Positions 1 to 9,051 of a stretch of DNA of 32,951 nucleotides are shown here, one piece after another. Location of the stretch: contig JAIPFV010000024.1 of assembly GCA_021736475.1 (NCBI GenBank), forward strand, positions 1 through 32,951, written 5' to 3'. The notes under the pieces were generated by a model, which did no database searches, was not told the origin of the DNA, and saw only the letters and a list, made by a program, of their open reading frames with translations. The DNA is from Spirochaetia bacterium. Its GTDB lineage: Bacteria; Spirochaetota; Spirochaetia; DSM-16054; Sediminispirochaetaceae. The number at the start of each line of letters is the position of its first letter. The stretch's first letter is position 1. Position numbers and translations under genes: made by a program.

Positions 1-1175
1 TCTGTCTCCAACACTTCCAAAATAGAAAGGTATTTTCCAATGTTATCGGACCGCTTGAAGGTAGCCGCATACATCTGTCGTCCTTCTCGACTGTAGGGGT
101 GGAGCATCAGACCTCGGCGGTATTCCTGCCGGGCAAGCTCAATTCGGTTGTCCCGTTCGTAGGCAGCACCATACTCAAACCTTACCTCTGCGGCCGTTTG
201 TCTCTCCTGAGAATCCCCTGCGAAACGGTCCATAAGAAACTCTTCCAGGGCTATTCGTGAAATCTCATCACTTGGTTTAAGACTTAAAGCCGTATAAAAA
301 CTATTCAAAGCCCGCTCTTGATTTCCTATTTTCCAATATGCGTTAGCCCTTAGGTACCACAACAGTGGATTGTCACGATCTATATTGATATTTTTTTCTA
401 CCGCATCAATGGCATCAGTGAATCTATCCTGTGCGTACAAAATTCGTATGAGCACATATATTGCCTCTTCAGATTCAGAGTCCAATTGAAGTGCTTGACG
501 GGCATGCTCTTCAGCTTTACGGGAGTCATCTCTTTTGAAGTAATACTCAGCGGCAATAGAGTGCACCCGCGGATCCTCCGGATAGCTGTCGACTGCCGTT
601 TGAATAAGCTCTGAGGCCTCCTGAAGGTTATTCTGGGCACTATACAACAACGCTGCCGATAACAGACCGCGACGGTTATATGGATCCGATTCTAAGGCCT
701 TTCGATAACCGGCAATTGCATTCTCGACGCTCCCCTTTGCTGCCTGCAGCTCGGCCATTCCAAATTGGGCATCAAGATTGTGGGGTTCCCTTTCAAGGAT
801 TGCATCAAAAATTCGCTCTGCTTCCGAATACTTCCCCAGACCGGTATTGATTCTACCTTGAAGTGCGGTGATACTTGTGTTGTTCCGGTCGAGCCTGCGT
901 GCTTCCCGTATATACACAAGGGCTTGCTCATACTCTTCCAGTCTAAAATAAGCCTGTCCCAGGCCGTAAAGCGGTTTTACATAATCCGAATTATAAGAGA
1001 GAGATTCTTTAAAAAGATCGATGGCCCCGTACACATCGCCGGATTGGAGCCGGTTATCACCCTGCTGATACAAGTCAACCGCCGGATTTACAGCGGACAA
1101 TAACAAGATCCAACTGAGGATTATAAAGCTCAGAGCGCTTCCTATCTTTTTTCTTTTCCCGCATCTATGCGGCAC
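1..1175 (-). CDS. TPR-repeat protein with signal peptide (C-terminus beyond window)
   Basis: About 391 residues are visible and the frame runs open through the left edge, so the C-terminus is missing. The chosen start is a GTG that overlaps the end of corC by 11 bp; AAGGA lies 8 nt before it. The N-terminus is basic (VPHRCGKRKK) and followed by a hydrophobic stretch (SFIILSWILLLSAV), so export to the periplasm or anchoring in the inner membrane is likely. The rest is helical tetratricopeptide repeats, with signatures such as DLFKESLSYN, YGLGQAYFRLEEYEQAL and LLYSAQNNLQEASEL. TPRs act as protein-binding scaffolds; no partner or enzymatic function can be read from the sequence. It is the last visible gene of the phoH-pgpH-ybeY-corC block, and a TPR protein beside tlyC/corC is also what I recall from treponemes. 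The fold is well supported, the function unknown. Confidence 0.82.
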   Translation of the reverse strand, partial: MPHRCGKRKKIGSALSFIILSWILLLSAVNPAVDLYQQGDNRLQSGDVYGAIDLFKESLSYNSDYVKPLYGLGQAYFRLEEYEQALVYIREARRLDRNNTSITALQGRINTGLGKYSEAERIFDAILEREPHNLDAQFGMAELQAAKGSVENAIAGYRKALESDPYNRRGLLSAALLYSAQNNLQEASELIQTAVDSYPEDPRVHSIAAEYYFKRDDSRKAEEHARQALQLDSESEEAIYVLIRILYAQDRFTDAIDAVEKNINIDRDNPLLWYLRANAYWKIGNQERALNSFYTALSLKPSDEISRIALEEFLMDRFAGDSQERQTAAEVRFEYGAAYERDNRIELARQEYRRGLMLHPYSREGRQMYAATFKRSDNIGKYLSILEVLET

Positions 1176-1959
1176 TATCGCTATCCTTAATTACTAATTT
1201 TACAGTTTTTATTTTGTGTCCATCCATTTCCTGGATGATAAAATCGATTCCGCTATATTTTACTTTTTCGTATTTCACAGGAATTTTTCCGAACATATCA
1301 AAGACAAAGCCGCCTAGAGTATCAAAATCCTCCTCCGGAAGCATCAGACTGAGTTTTTCATTTAGATCTTCGATGTCAACTCTGGCATCGCACAAATAAG
1401 TTCCCTCGCCGATCTCTAGAATATCCTCTACCTCGTTGTCAAACTCATCCTGGATGTCGCCCACTATTTCTTCAATGATGTCCTCTAAGCAGACAATCCC
1501 GGAGACCCCTCCATACTCATCTACAGCCACGGCAATGTGAACTTTTCTCCGTTTAAACTCTCGCAGCAGAGAGTCCAGGCGCTTACTCTCCGGCACAAAA
1601 TAGGGGCGTCTGATAATTTTTTCGACACTGAAATCTTCCTGGCTCTTCACCTGTTTCAGCAGGTCCTTTACATATAGGATACCAACCACATTATCAATTG
1701 TGTCTTTATACACCGGAAACCTTGAGTACCCGCCCTCTCCCAGAGTATCAATTAGCTCGTTAAAGGTTGATTCAATCGCCACAAATTCGACATCTATACG
1801 CGGGACAATTACCTCTTTCACTGTGGTATCTGAAAGGGTTACTACCCCGCGAATCATATCCTGCTCTTCAAAATTGAGACTATCGTAATCATCGCCCTGA
1901 GTATCGCTTTGCTGCCCGGACATTCCAAACAACTTTTTGAAAAAAGAAGGGGTACTCAA
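1165..1959 (-). CDS. corC: CorC/TlyC-type CBS-pair protein (hemolysin C family)
   Basis: 264 residues. Two CBS motifs occupy about residues 35-165: the first around GYSRFPVYKDTIDNVVGILY, the second around VDEYGGVSGIVCLEDIIEEI. A C-terminal CorC_HlyC domain follows (about 180-260, with LGGFVF and GKIPV). The N-terminal DUF21 membrane domain of the long CorB/YfjD relatives is absent, so this is the short soluble type, which binds adenine nucleotides through the CBS pair and is linked to Mg2+/Co2+ efflux in enterobacteria and nominally to hemolysin TlyC in spirochaetes. The start is TTG in a TTGA overlap with the ybeY stop, with AGGAGA 9 nt upstream, so translation is probably coupled. Its place after ybeY is a widely conserved arrangement. 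Family assignment is firm; the physiological substrate is not shown. Confidence 0.9.
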   Translation of the reverse strand: MSTPSFFKKLFGMSGQQSDTQGDDYDSLNFEEQDMIRGVVTLSDTTVKEVIVPRIDVEFVAIESTFNELIDTLGEGGYSRFPVYKDTIDNVVGILYVKDLLKQVKSQEDFSVEKIIRRPYFVPESKRLDSLLREFKRRKVHIAVAVDEYGGVSGIVCLEDIIEEIVGDIQDEFDNEVEDILEIGEGTYLCDARVDIEDLNEKLSLMLPEEDFDTLGGFVFDMFGKIPVKYEKVKYSGIDFIIQEMDGHKIKTVKLVIKDSDSAA

Positions 1960-2426
1960 AATATAGTCTCTCCTGTCATCTGCTTCATTAGTTCTTCCTG
2001 CTTCTGCAGCATCTCTTCCTCCGGTGAGTTGGTGGCATGATCCATACCTGCTAAATGCAGTATACCATGAATCAACAAGCGTTTCAGCTCTTCACTTTCG
2101 GCCACTGAAAACTCCTGTGCATGACGCTGTAAGGTGTCTAATGATATTACTATGTCTCCGGCTGTGATTGTAGCATGATCTGCTAAAGTGCTGAAACCTT
2201 TTTCCTGTTCATCCATAAAGGCGGCAAAACTCAATACATCTGTGGCTTCATCCTTGTTGCGGTACTGACGGTTCAACGACTGGATAAAGGTATCATCACA
2301 GAAGAGTAAAGAAACTTCCCATCCATGAATATCCAATTTTTCAAGAATCCGTTTGCAAAACGCAGCGGCCTTATCCAGCCAGACCGGAGGTTCAATTCCC
2401 TTCGTACTTACTTCTACTCTGTTCAT
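1956..2426 (-). CDS. ybeY: Endoribonuclease YbeY (rRNA maturation)
   Basis: 156 residues from the chosen ATG. The zinc-site signature HGILHLAGMDH is intact (His120, His124, His130), and the upstream family block NRQYRNKDEATDVLSF is also present. YbeY is a single-strand metal-dependent RNase needed for 16S rRNA 3'-end maturation and ribosome quality control in the cytoplasm. A longer reading from a TTG at 2471 would overlap pgpH by 26 bp and add 15 residues (starting NIRTKKV) unlike the family; the ATG sits 19 nt after the pgpH stop with a GGTGAG-like site upstream, and gives the usual length, so I prefer it. The gene lies between pgpH and corC, the conserved phoH-pgpH-ybeY-corC order. Confidence 0.93.
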   Translation of the reverse strand: MNRVEVSTKGIEPPVWLDKAAAFCKRILEKLDIHGWEVSLLFCDDTFIQSLNRQYRNKDEATDVLSFAAFMDEQEKGFSTLADHATITAGDIVISLDTLQRHAQEFSVAESEELKRLLIHGILHLAGMDHATNSPEEEMLQKQEELMKQMTGETIF

Positions 2427-2445
2427 AATGTGCTCGTACTCACCC

Positions 2446-4635
2446 TTAACTTTTTTGGTCCGGATATTCAATCCGGCTATGAAATTGTCCGGCTAATATC
2501 TGGATAAAACTATTTTTGATAATTTCTATATCCCGAAAACTCAATTCGGTATTGCTCATTTGCTTCCGGCTTACTTTATGCATAATAGCATCCCAAACCA
2601 TTTTTTCAAACTTTTGTACGGAGGGTTTCTTTATGGTTCTGGACTGTGCTTCGATAGTATCTGCCAGCATTACCACTGCAGATTCCTTTGAGCGAGGCGG
2701 CGTTCCATTGTACGAAAACTCTTCCGGAACGGCCTTTCCTCCCTTCTTTAAGGCCTGCTGATAGAAGTAGCTGATAACATCACTGCCGTGATGGTCCGAT
2801 ACAATTTCCACTACTTCAGGTGGAAGTTTTAACTCTTTGGCCCTTTCTTTCCCGATTTTGACATGAGACTTGATAACCGCCACTGAAAGATTGGGGGTAA
2901 TTTCGTCATGGCGGTTCTTATCTTGCTGATTTTCGATAAAGTAATCGGGTTGATCCATTTTTCCTATATCGTGATAATAGGCACCTACTCGAGCCAAAAG
3001 GTGGTTTGCCCCAATCTCACGGCAGGCGGATTCCGCCAAATTAGCAACTCCCATAGAATGACTATATGTCCCGGCTGCAACAGTCATCATCCGTTTAAAT
3101 AAGGGAGTATTGGTATCCGAGAGCTCCCGTAATCGGAACACGGTAGGAGCATTCAGAAGATGTTCGAGGGCCGGCAAGAGCGCAAGATTTAAGGTTCCGG
3201 TGATAAATGCATGGATAATCCCAATCCCTCCGGCTTTTAAAAACCAACTAATATCTTTTTGCTGGAAAAGACCAATTATCACGGTAATCAGTGCCACTAC
3301 TAGAGCTAACTGTAAGGTTCCAGCCACAAGGTCGATTCTCTTTTCAGCATTGCGAATAAGATAGGTAGCGGTTATCCCTGCTAAAAATGAGAATATGAAT
3401 GTATAGATATCTATATCCGGTATCGCAAAAAAGATCAAAGACAGCAACAAAGAGGATATTATCCCGACCCGTTGGCTGATGAGGGTAGCTATCAGCATAC
3501 TTATCAAGGCGGTGAATATACCTATCGACACCGGAAGTCCGGTAGGTACCAAAGAGAAAGCCAGTACCAGGAAAATATTAAAAGAGAAAACGATCGAGGC
3601 TATCAAAAGTATATAGGTGTGTTGATAAAACCGTCTACTCCTCTTTAAGAGGGGTTTGTACAATATAATTGCCAGAAAGAAAATACCTGCAATGTAAAGG
3701 ATGATAGCAATGCTTTCCTGCATGTCAGGCATAGGCCGTTTCTCCAGTAAAGCTTCAACCTTACGCATATCCTCCTGGTTGATAATGTCGCCCTCTGAAA
3801 TAAGTAATTCGCCTTTTTCTATGTGATAGGTAATTGGCTGTACCTGCTGCCTGGCCTGTTTCTTTAGGGCTGAAGTTAAGGTGGCATTGTAATACGCAGT
3901 TTGTTCAGCGAAGTTAACCAGCAGCATTACCGCGGCTGCCTTTGTTGCGGGCTGAACGTTATATGCGGCAAATTTCTGTTGAGCTACACTTTCTATCTCG
4001 TCTTCTGTAATGATATTTTTCTGAGTATATTTTTCATGAAGTTTTTCTTCTCCCTTCCAATGCCACAACTGCAGTAATCCACCACTTCCCTGATCGATAT
4101 TCACCTCACGCGGAAAAATCCCATTTTCCAGCAGGATACGCAGTTCTTCTTCAATCAGAGGTAGAGCCCTGGACAATTCTTCTGTGTTTGCGAGAATCTC
4201 TATATCACGAATGCCGAAACGATTGGGAAATCTCAGTGAGAGTTCCTCATTAAGCTTCTGAAGTGGCATATCTTGGCCTTCCTGCAGGTAAAAAGACGCA
4301 AACCTTTCAAAATGGCTGATAAGATTCAGAACCTTCGTTTCTTCTATGGTATACACTGGAAGGATATTGGAAGCCTGAAGCTCTTTGAGCTCTTCAGTCT
4401 TCTCGTCATCGACATAAAAAACTTCGTTTTCAGCTTTTACCTGAAAATCCGCTACTTCCCCCACCGCCAGACTGCGCAACTTCTGCTTATATAAGGGCAG
4501 TTGTATTTGAGTCCCAGTGATGAGGAAACCGACATTTAGCGCATAAGCAAGTAGTAAAAAAATCAGAATGTTGCGATTTCTCTTTGCATACCCGGTAATA
4601 TTATTTTTAGAATTACCGTTTACTTTCATTCTCAT
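2446..4635 (-). CDS. pgpH: PgpH-type 7TM-HD cyclic-di-AMP phosphodiesterase
   Basis: 729 residues. One N-terminal membrane segment (about 23-42) is followed by a long extracytoplasmic region (about 43-305), then a block of seven hydrophobic segments (about 308-490), and a C-terminal cytoplasmic HD domain. The metal-binding HD residues are visible as His526 (in TYSHSMG) and His555-Asp556 (in YYHDIGKM). In Firmicutes this architecture hydrolyses c-di-AMP to pApA; the same activity is inferred here by homology only, and no c-di-AMP cyclase is in the window. The start ATG lies within the end of phoH (23 bp overlap); a second in-frame ATG two codons later is equally possible. It is flanked by phoH and ybeY in the standard order, so expression is probably coupled. 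Confidence 0.92.
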   Translation of the reverse strand: MRMKVNGNSKNNITGYAKRNRNILIFLLLAYALNVGFLITGTQIQLPLYKQKLRSLAVGEVADFQVKAENEVFYVDDEKTEELKELQASNILPVYTIEETKVLNLISHFERFASFYLQEGQDMPLQKLNEELSLRFPNRFGIRDIEILANTEELSRALPLIEEELRILLENGIFPREVNIDQGSGGLLQLWHWKGEEKLHEKYTQKNIITEDEIESVAQQKFAAYNVQPATKAAAVMLLVNFAEQTAYYNATLTSALKKQARQQVQPITYHIEKGELLISEGDIINQEDMRKVEALLEKRPMPDMQESIAIILYIAGIFFLAIILYKPLLKRSRRFYQHTYILLIASIVFSFNIFLVLAFSLVPTGLPVSIGIFTALISMLIATLISQRVGIISSLLLSLIFFAIPDIDIYTFIFSFLAGITATYLIRNAEKRIDLVAGTLQLALVVALITVIIGLFQQKDISWFLKAGGIGIIHAFITGTLNLALLPALEHLLNAPTVFRLRELSDTNTPLFKRMMTVAAGTYSHSMGVANLAESACREIGANHLLARVGAYYHDIGKMDQPDYFIENQQDKNRHDEITPNLSVAVIKSHVKIGKERAKELKLPPEVVEIVSDHHGSDVISYFYQQALKKGGKAVPEEFSYNGTPPRSKESAVVMLADTIEAQSRTIKKPSVQKFEKMVWDAIMHKVSRKQMSNTELSFRDIEIIKNSFIQILAGQFHSRIEYPDQKS

Positions 4636-5569
4636 ACGCTCGTACTATTTTTTTAACGATAGGGTTCCTCACTACATCTTGATAATTAAAATGGGTGAAA
4701 AAAATCTCCTCCACCGACTGTAGTACGTTCTGTGCGTGGAGTAAACCGGAATTCTGAGACTTAGGAAGGTCAATCTGGGTCACATCCCCAGTAATGATAG
4801 CTTTTGACCCCTCGCCGATTCTGGTAAGGAACATTTTCATCTGTTCCCGAGTTGTATTTTGAGCTTCGTCCAATACAATATAACTATCCTTTAGACTGCG
4901 TCCGCGCATATATGCCAGCGGAGCTATCTCGATGATGCGGCTCTCTTCCAGCTTGTTGATAACCTGCAATGGAAGAAGATCGTCCATTGCATCATATAGG
5001 GGGCGCAGGTAGGGGCTTATCTTCTGGGTCAAATCTCCGGGGAGAAAACCCAAACTCTCACCTGCTTCTACAACCGGCCGGGTGAGAATTAGTTTTTTCT
5101 TTCTACGCTCCAAGATCTCCTTCAGGGCATAGGCTACCGCTAAATACGTTTTTCCTGTGCCCGCTGGTCCTATTGCAAAGCAAATATCGTAGTTTGACAT
5201 TCCTTCTATAAACTGGGCTTGGCGAATATTTCGGGGAAACACTTTTGGACTGCTGGGTATCGTAATATGAAGTTCTTTTAACAGGTCGCCCTTGCCCTCT
5301 TTTTCTACCGCAACAGTCTTATGTATAGTTCTCACCAATTCAGGATCCGGGGTGTGACCTATACGTTGGTGTTCTTTTATCTGTCGAATTACTTCAGAAA
5401 AATCTGCCTGAACTTCTGCATCTTCCGAATCTAAAATAAGCTCATTTCCTCTGGTGAATATCCGGGCTTCCAGTGCTTGTTCCAGCGCTATCAGATTCTC
5501 ATCCTGTACCCCGCAGATATCTTTTAATGTATGTTGATCATCAAGTACAATGGTAAAACTGTTACTCAA
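4613..5569 (-). CDS. phoH: PhoH family ATPase (PhoH-like/YbeZ)
   Basis: 318 residues, the normal length for YbeZ-like PhoH proteins. The P-loop GPAGTGKT is at residues 134-141, the Walker B-like segment IVLDEAQN follows at about 232, and GDVTQIDLP, a further PhoH signature, is in the C-terminal half. A small N-terminal domain (about 1-100) precedes the ATPase core. The enzyme is a cytoplasmic ATPase of the helicase-like PhoH group, thought to act with YbeY on ribosomes or RNA; its substrate is not settled. The start is TTG with a perfect AAGGAGG 9 nt upstream, which decides the start. A probable promoter lies just before it (5591-5620), so phoH and the genes after it may be transcribed separately from the ispG block. 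Confidence 0.93.
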   Translation of the reverse strand: MSNSFTIVLDDQHTLKDICGVQDENLIALEQALEARIFTRGNELILDSEDAEVQADFSEVIRQIKEHQRIGHTPDPELVRTIHKTVAVEKEGKGDLLKELHITIPSSPKVFPRNIRQAQFIEGMSNYDICFAIGPAGTGKTYLAVAYALKEILERRKKKLILTRPVVEAGESLGFLPGDLTQKISPYLRPLYDAMDDLLPLQVINKLEESRIIEIAPLAYMRGRSLKDSYIVLDEAQNTTREQMKMFLTRIGEGSKAIITGDVTQIDLPKSQNSGLLHAQNVLQSVEEIFFTHFNYQDVVRNPIVKKIVRAYENESKR

Positions 5570-5587
5570 GTAATATAGCCTCCTTGA

Positions 5588-5607
5588 GGGAGTGTATCTA
5601 CGCTCCC
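5588..5607 (-). other. Stem-loop upstream of phoH
   Basis: GGGAGYG and CGCTCCC pair over 7 bp around a 6-nt TATCTA loop, between the lptD-like stop codon and the phoH Shine-Dalgarno. On the coding (minus) strand it is followed by TCAAGGAGG rather than a T-run, so it is not a typical intrinsic terminator. It overlaps the proposed -10 of the phoH promoter. It could end or stabilise the upstream transcript, or be incidental. Confidence 0.35.
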
Positions 5608-5620
5608 TTTCTTACGTCAA
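5591..5620 (-). promoter_or_regulatory. Candidate promoter for phoH
   Basis: On the minus strand TTGACG (5615-5620) and TACACT (5591-5596) are separated by 18 nt, a good match to a sigma-70-type promoter. Transcription would start about 20 nt before the TTG start codon, just ahead of the AAGGAGG ribosome site. The 77-bp gap is the largest inside the block from ispG to the left edge, which fits an internal promoter. Pattern match only. Confidence 0.45.
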
Positions 5621-5646
5621 GTACTATAAAGCAGAGCTCATCAGAG

Positions 5647-8600
5647 CTATTGGAATCCATCCTCGGTGCTGTCTATCTGCTTTTTGATTTCGGGAATTGG
5701 CTTCCACTGTACGAATATACTAAATTCGCTTCTCCATGTGTACCTGTTTGCCTCATTCAATTCTGGGTTTCCTTTGTACTCCATATTAAGCTGCCAATCG
5801 TGCATATAGTGTACTAGTGAAAAGGAGACGTCATGGAGATTGAAATTAGATTCCAGCCGGTCATCGCGGTTAAAAAAGTTAAAAGATTTTAGCAGGTCCT
5901 CAACTACATTCAGACTGGATACTCCAAGCTCATCAGCAAAAGAGGGGAAGTATCTGTAAATTGAACTATTAGAAGAGGTTATGCTGAATTTCAAATCTAA
6001 AAATTCTGCTATTCCAAACTTAGTATCCCAAGAAAACTGCAGAATACTGTCGGTATACCGCAGTAAGTTCAGCTGCAGGGCAGAACTGAGGCTCGAAGAC
6101 AAAGCAACTCTGCCCTTCCAAAACGGATCGGGTTTGACGGGTACTTTCAGTTGAGCAGACAACTGGTACGCCTGAAAACTCTCTTTCTCATCGGTCTTCC
6201 ATCCGTCCGGACTAGAAAAGGTATAGCCTGCGGTATGACGCATTTCAAAAGCACCGGTCAGCCACCAGAATTTGACCTTACTTAGACTCTTTTCGGGTCT
6301 GTTTTTGCTTAAATTCCATTCAAATTGTTCGTAAACCCCCAAAGAATTTGAAAAAAAGTTCAGATCCAGGGTTGAAATACTCGTATCTCCACCGGCAGTC
6401 GGATGCAAAAGAGTGAACTTCTGACTCAATGTATTTGCTTTGTTAAAAGCAAGTCGACCGTTTAGTGCAAGGGGACCGAACTCCCAGGTTTTATCATCCA
6501 GCTCTGTATATTCCCCTTCAGCGGAGGTTTCCAGTATCTTGTACTCAAAGCTCACTCCGCTGGTAATTCGCTGCAGAACGGGGGGCATTCTGTAAATTGT
6601 ATACAGCGCTTGCTGTCCAAACAGACCATCATACACAAACCGGACCTCAGAGGTGTGGTTTTGAATACTCTCGCGATTCCATTCCGGCAGAGTTGGTTCG
6701 AAGCTGCCGATCGTGGAATTATAGGTGTAACGATACAACTCGGTTTCGATAGAATACTTTGTATATGATTTTGAAAATCCCGGCTGTTGCAGCCAAAAAA
6801 AATATTTTACATCGGAGATACTGTACACGGAAAAGTAGCTTAGCGACTTATCCTGTGCAAGGAGGCTTTCCAAATCGTACCCTTCTTCCTCAGCAAAGTG
6901 ATCCCGGTAGCGGCCACGGAACTTGGTAGTCTGATCAAACTGAAGTGAATTTCTGAACAGATCAACCCCATACGCAAGGTTCGCAGTTCCATCGGCAAAT
7001 ACATATGAATACAGAGGCGAAAAGTTAACCTCCTCAGGTTGCTCCACCGTTGTGTCGTATTGGGTGTGGTAGGACAGGCCTGGATTCAGGGTATATTGCA
7101 TGTTATGAGCAAACATCGGCAGCACTGATTTCCTGGGAAGAGGAATTGAACCGCTTTGTGAGGGCAGCTTATATTTTGAGCTATCCTTATCCCGGGACTT
7201 TTTCTCATCGGGAATTTGCCATGGAGGTCTTATTTCAGCCTTCAGGCCCGGATCTTTGTTTTCAGCGGGGTCTATGACCTTTTCCTCCTCCGTAGATTTA
7301 GCTTTTTCGCTCATCAAGGTGCCCCGTATGTTCAGTCCAAAGTCTAGGGGAGTGAAAGTTTGAGGATAGTAATAACCGATTTGATTAAGGCTGTTTTCGT
7401 CAGCATCCAATTTATTTTGAGAAAGTGTTAACCGTGAATCAATCTTGCTGAAATTGAAACTATCGATATACCTTGATTTTTCCGCTAAGCTCCAACGAAA
7501 AGTGGTATGCTGGTAGAACTTTGGATTCGTAAATTCGGAGGTATCGCTGGTCTCCTGAATCTCTTCACCGGTGAGTAATTTGGTCCATCCCAGAGTTTCG
7601 TCTCGGCTTCGTAATTGATCATGCAGTTGTAGGTCCGTATAAAGGGGGGCATTCAAGCTTGTACGGAAGTTGTCTCTTTTATATTCCAGCTGCAGATCGA
7701 AACTGAAACGGAAGGGTAATTGGTTACCCAAAAAATATGGGTTTTGGGGAGTGCTGCTGTATTGATCGGTAGTCGGATCAAAAGTGAAGCTTGTGTAGGC
7801 GCCCGGGTAATCGGAGAGGGGATAAATATAATTAGTAATCCCCAGTCCCGCCAGTAAGTCAAGCTTTTCAATCCATCCAAGCTTGCGTAATTTAAAGTTT
7901 AAGGCCGTAAGCAGACCCAACCGCGTGTAATAGTCTACCTGTAATTTCCCGAAAGAGCCGCTGCTCTCTGCCCAGTCTGGTTCGACTTTTTCTCGGGTGC
8001 TGTGTAAAAAGAAACCCCGCAGTTCCTGATTGTATCCCTGCTGTTCCTCGTCCAAGGCCTGCATGAATGAGAGGGATGATTGTTTTCCCAACTCCTCCGG
8101 TTGTCGGCCGAGAAAATAGGTAGTTGTCTGAATATAGTATCCTTCGACTGTTTTCACCCCTATTGATGGATGCAGTACAAAGGCGGCCCCGGGACGGTAA
8201 TAAAAAGGGATATACAGAACTGGAATGTGTCCCACATATAGAGTGGCATTCTGCAGCGCCCATTCATTTAATCCGAGAATCCATACATTCCCGGCGGAAA
8301 GGTGGTAATAGGGGCTTCCGATACGGCTTGAGCTGATGATTCCTTTTTCCAGGTGAACAATATCTCTTTTTATGCGGTAAATAGTACCGCCTTTAAAATA
8401 GAAACTAATTTGATTTTCTTCAATTTCACTTACTCGACTGCTCATCCCCCGGATAAACACACCACTGTAATTCTCAATATTGAAGCTTATCTGTTCTCCC
8501 TTAAATTCCTGGTCGGATCCATCCTGTTCCATCGTATACAGCACCCCGCCCTGCGCAGTGATACTGCTCTTTTGCTGGTTAAAAAGCAGCGCTTTTGCGG

Positions 8601-9051
8601 TAACAGAATGGGTAGTGTTGCCTTCGGAGTCCCTCATAAACAAACTAACCCCGCCGTCCAGCTCGATGAGGGCCTGTTCTTCCCCTTGGGGCAGATATTT
8701 CATTTCCTGTGCCGATTCTATCTGGATGTTTCTGCCACTAGGTTTTGACGAATCTGAAGAGGACTCATCGAAGCCGGTGAGTGGTACCTCGTTGAACAAA
8801 TTGCGATAGTAGTTTAGTAGACGATTCTCTAAATCCCGCCGGCTTCCATTTTGCTGAAGACCGAGTTTCTGCAGCCATTCTTGAAGTTCATAATAGCTAG
8901 AGGTGGTAATATCGAGGTAGATGGTTTCTTTAATTAGGTCTTCCGCTGAGGAGGTCTCTGTTTGTGCAGAAAGTTGCATGCTCCACAAAGTAAGCAGCAC
9001 TGTACACATGAGTAAAAGTTTGAGTGTTCCCTTCACCTGCTTAGAGTACAT
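5647..9051 (-). CDS. lptD: LptD/OstA-like outer-membrane assembly protein
   Basis: 1134 residues. A Sec signal peptide (basic KQVKGTLK, hydrophobic [12 protein letters not shown], then SAQ) covers about 1-30. Residues about 45-85 look like a small helical SAP-type unit ([13 protein letters not shown]). About 105-285 is an OstA/LptA-like beta region, and the rest (about 290-1115) is rich in alternating aromatic strands, as in a beta-barrel, ending [13 protein letters not shown] plus a short polar tail. A strongly charged, proline-rich insert lies at about 605-665. LptD inserts lipopolysaccharide into the outer leaflet; spirochaete homologues exist even in treponemes that lack LPS, so the cargo here is uncertain. 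After the signal peptide I see no cysteine, so the disulfides of E. coli LptD cannot form. The ATG overlaps the uvrA stop by 11 bp. Assignment is by architecture and by my memory of the treponemal lptD-like/uvrA neighbourhood. Confidence 0.78.
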   Translation of the reverse strand: MYSKQVKGTLKLLLMCTVLLTLWSMQLSAQTETSSAEDLIKETIYLDITTSSYYELQEWLQKLGLQQNGSRRDLENRLLNYYRNLFNEVPLTGFDESSSDSSKPSGRNIQIESAQEMKYLPQGEEQALIELDGGVSLFMRDSEGNTTHSVTAKALLFNQQKSSITAQGGVLYTMEQDGSDQEFKGEQISFNIENYSGVFIRGMSSRVSEIEENQISFYFKGGTIYRIKRDIVHLEKGIISSSRIGSPYYHLSAGNVWILGLNEWALQNATLYVGHIPVLYIPFYYRPGAAFVLHPSIGVKTVEGYYIQTTTYFLGRQPEELGKQSSLSFMQALDEEQQGYNQELRGFFLHSTREKVEPDWAESSGSFGKLQVDYYTRLGLLTALNFKLRKLGWIEKLDLLAGLGITNYIYPLSDYPGAYTSFTFDPTTDQYSSTPQNPYFLGNQLPFRFSFDLQLEYKRDNFRTSLNAPLYTDLQLHDQLRSRDETLGWTKLLTGEEIQETSDTSEFTNPKFYQHTTFRWSLAEKSRYIDSFNFSKIDSRLTLSQNKLDADENSLNQIGYYYPQTFTPLDFGLNIRGTLMSEKAKSTEEEKVIDPAENKDPGLKAEIRPPWQIPDEKKSRDKDSSKYKLPSQSGSIPLPRKSVLPMFAHNMQYTLNPGLSYHTQYDTTVEQPEEVNFSPLYSYVFADGTANLAYGVDLFRNSLQFDQTTKFRGRYRDHFAEEEGYDLESLLAQDKSLSYFSVYSISDVKYFFWLQQPGFSKSYTKYSIETELYRYTYNSTIGSFEPTLPEWNRESIQNHTSEVRFVYDGLFGQQALYTIYRMPPVLQRITSGVSFEYKILETSAEGEYTELDDKTWEFGPLALNGRLAFNKANTLSQKFTLLHPTAGGDTSISTLDLNFFSNSLGVYEQFEWNLSKNRPEKSLSKVKFWWLTGAFEMRHTAGYTFSSPDGWKTDEKESFQAYQLSAQLKVPVKPDPFWKGRVALSSSLSSALQLNLLRYTDSILQFSWDTKFGIAEFLDLKFSITSSNSSIYRYFPSFADELGVSSLNVVEDLLKSFNFFNRDDRLESNFNLHDVSFSLVHYMHDWQLNMEYKGNPELNEANRYTWRSEFSIFVQWKPIPEIKKQIDSTEDGFQ

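Noticed and set aside
398-931. Two minus-strand open frames at the left edge (398-640 and 692-931)
   Set aside because: They are alternative frames of the TPR gene, which has a continuous frame through the whole region with repeat signatures.
2427-2471. Longer ybeY start (TTG)
   Set aside because: It would overlap pgpH by 26 bp without a clear ribosome site and exceeds the usual length.
8124-8809. Plus-strand open frames inside the lptD-like gene (also similar ones inside uvrA and atpA/atpB)
   Set aside because: They lie antisense to well-supported genes, overlap one another, lack ribosome sites and resemble no protein family.
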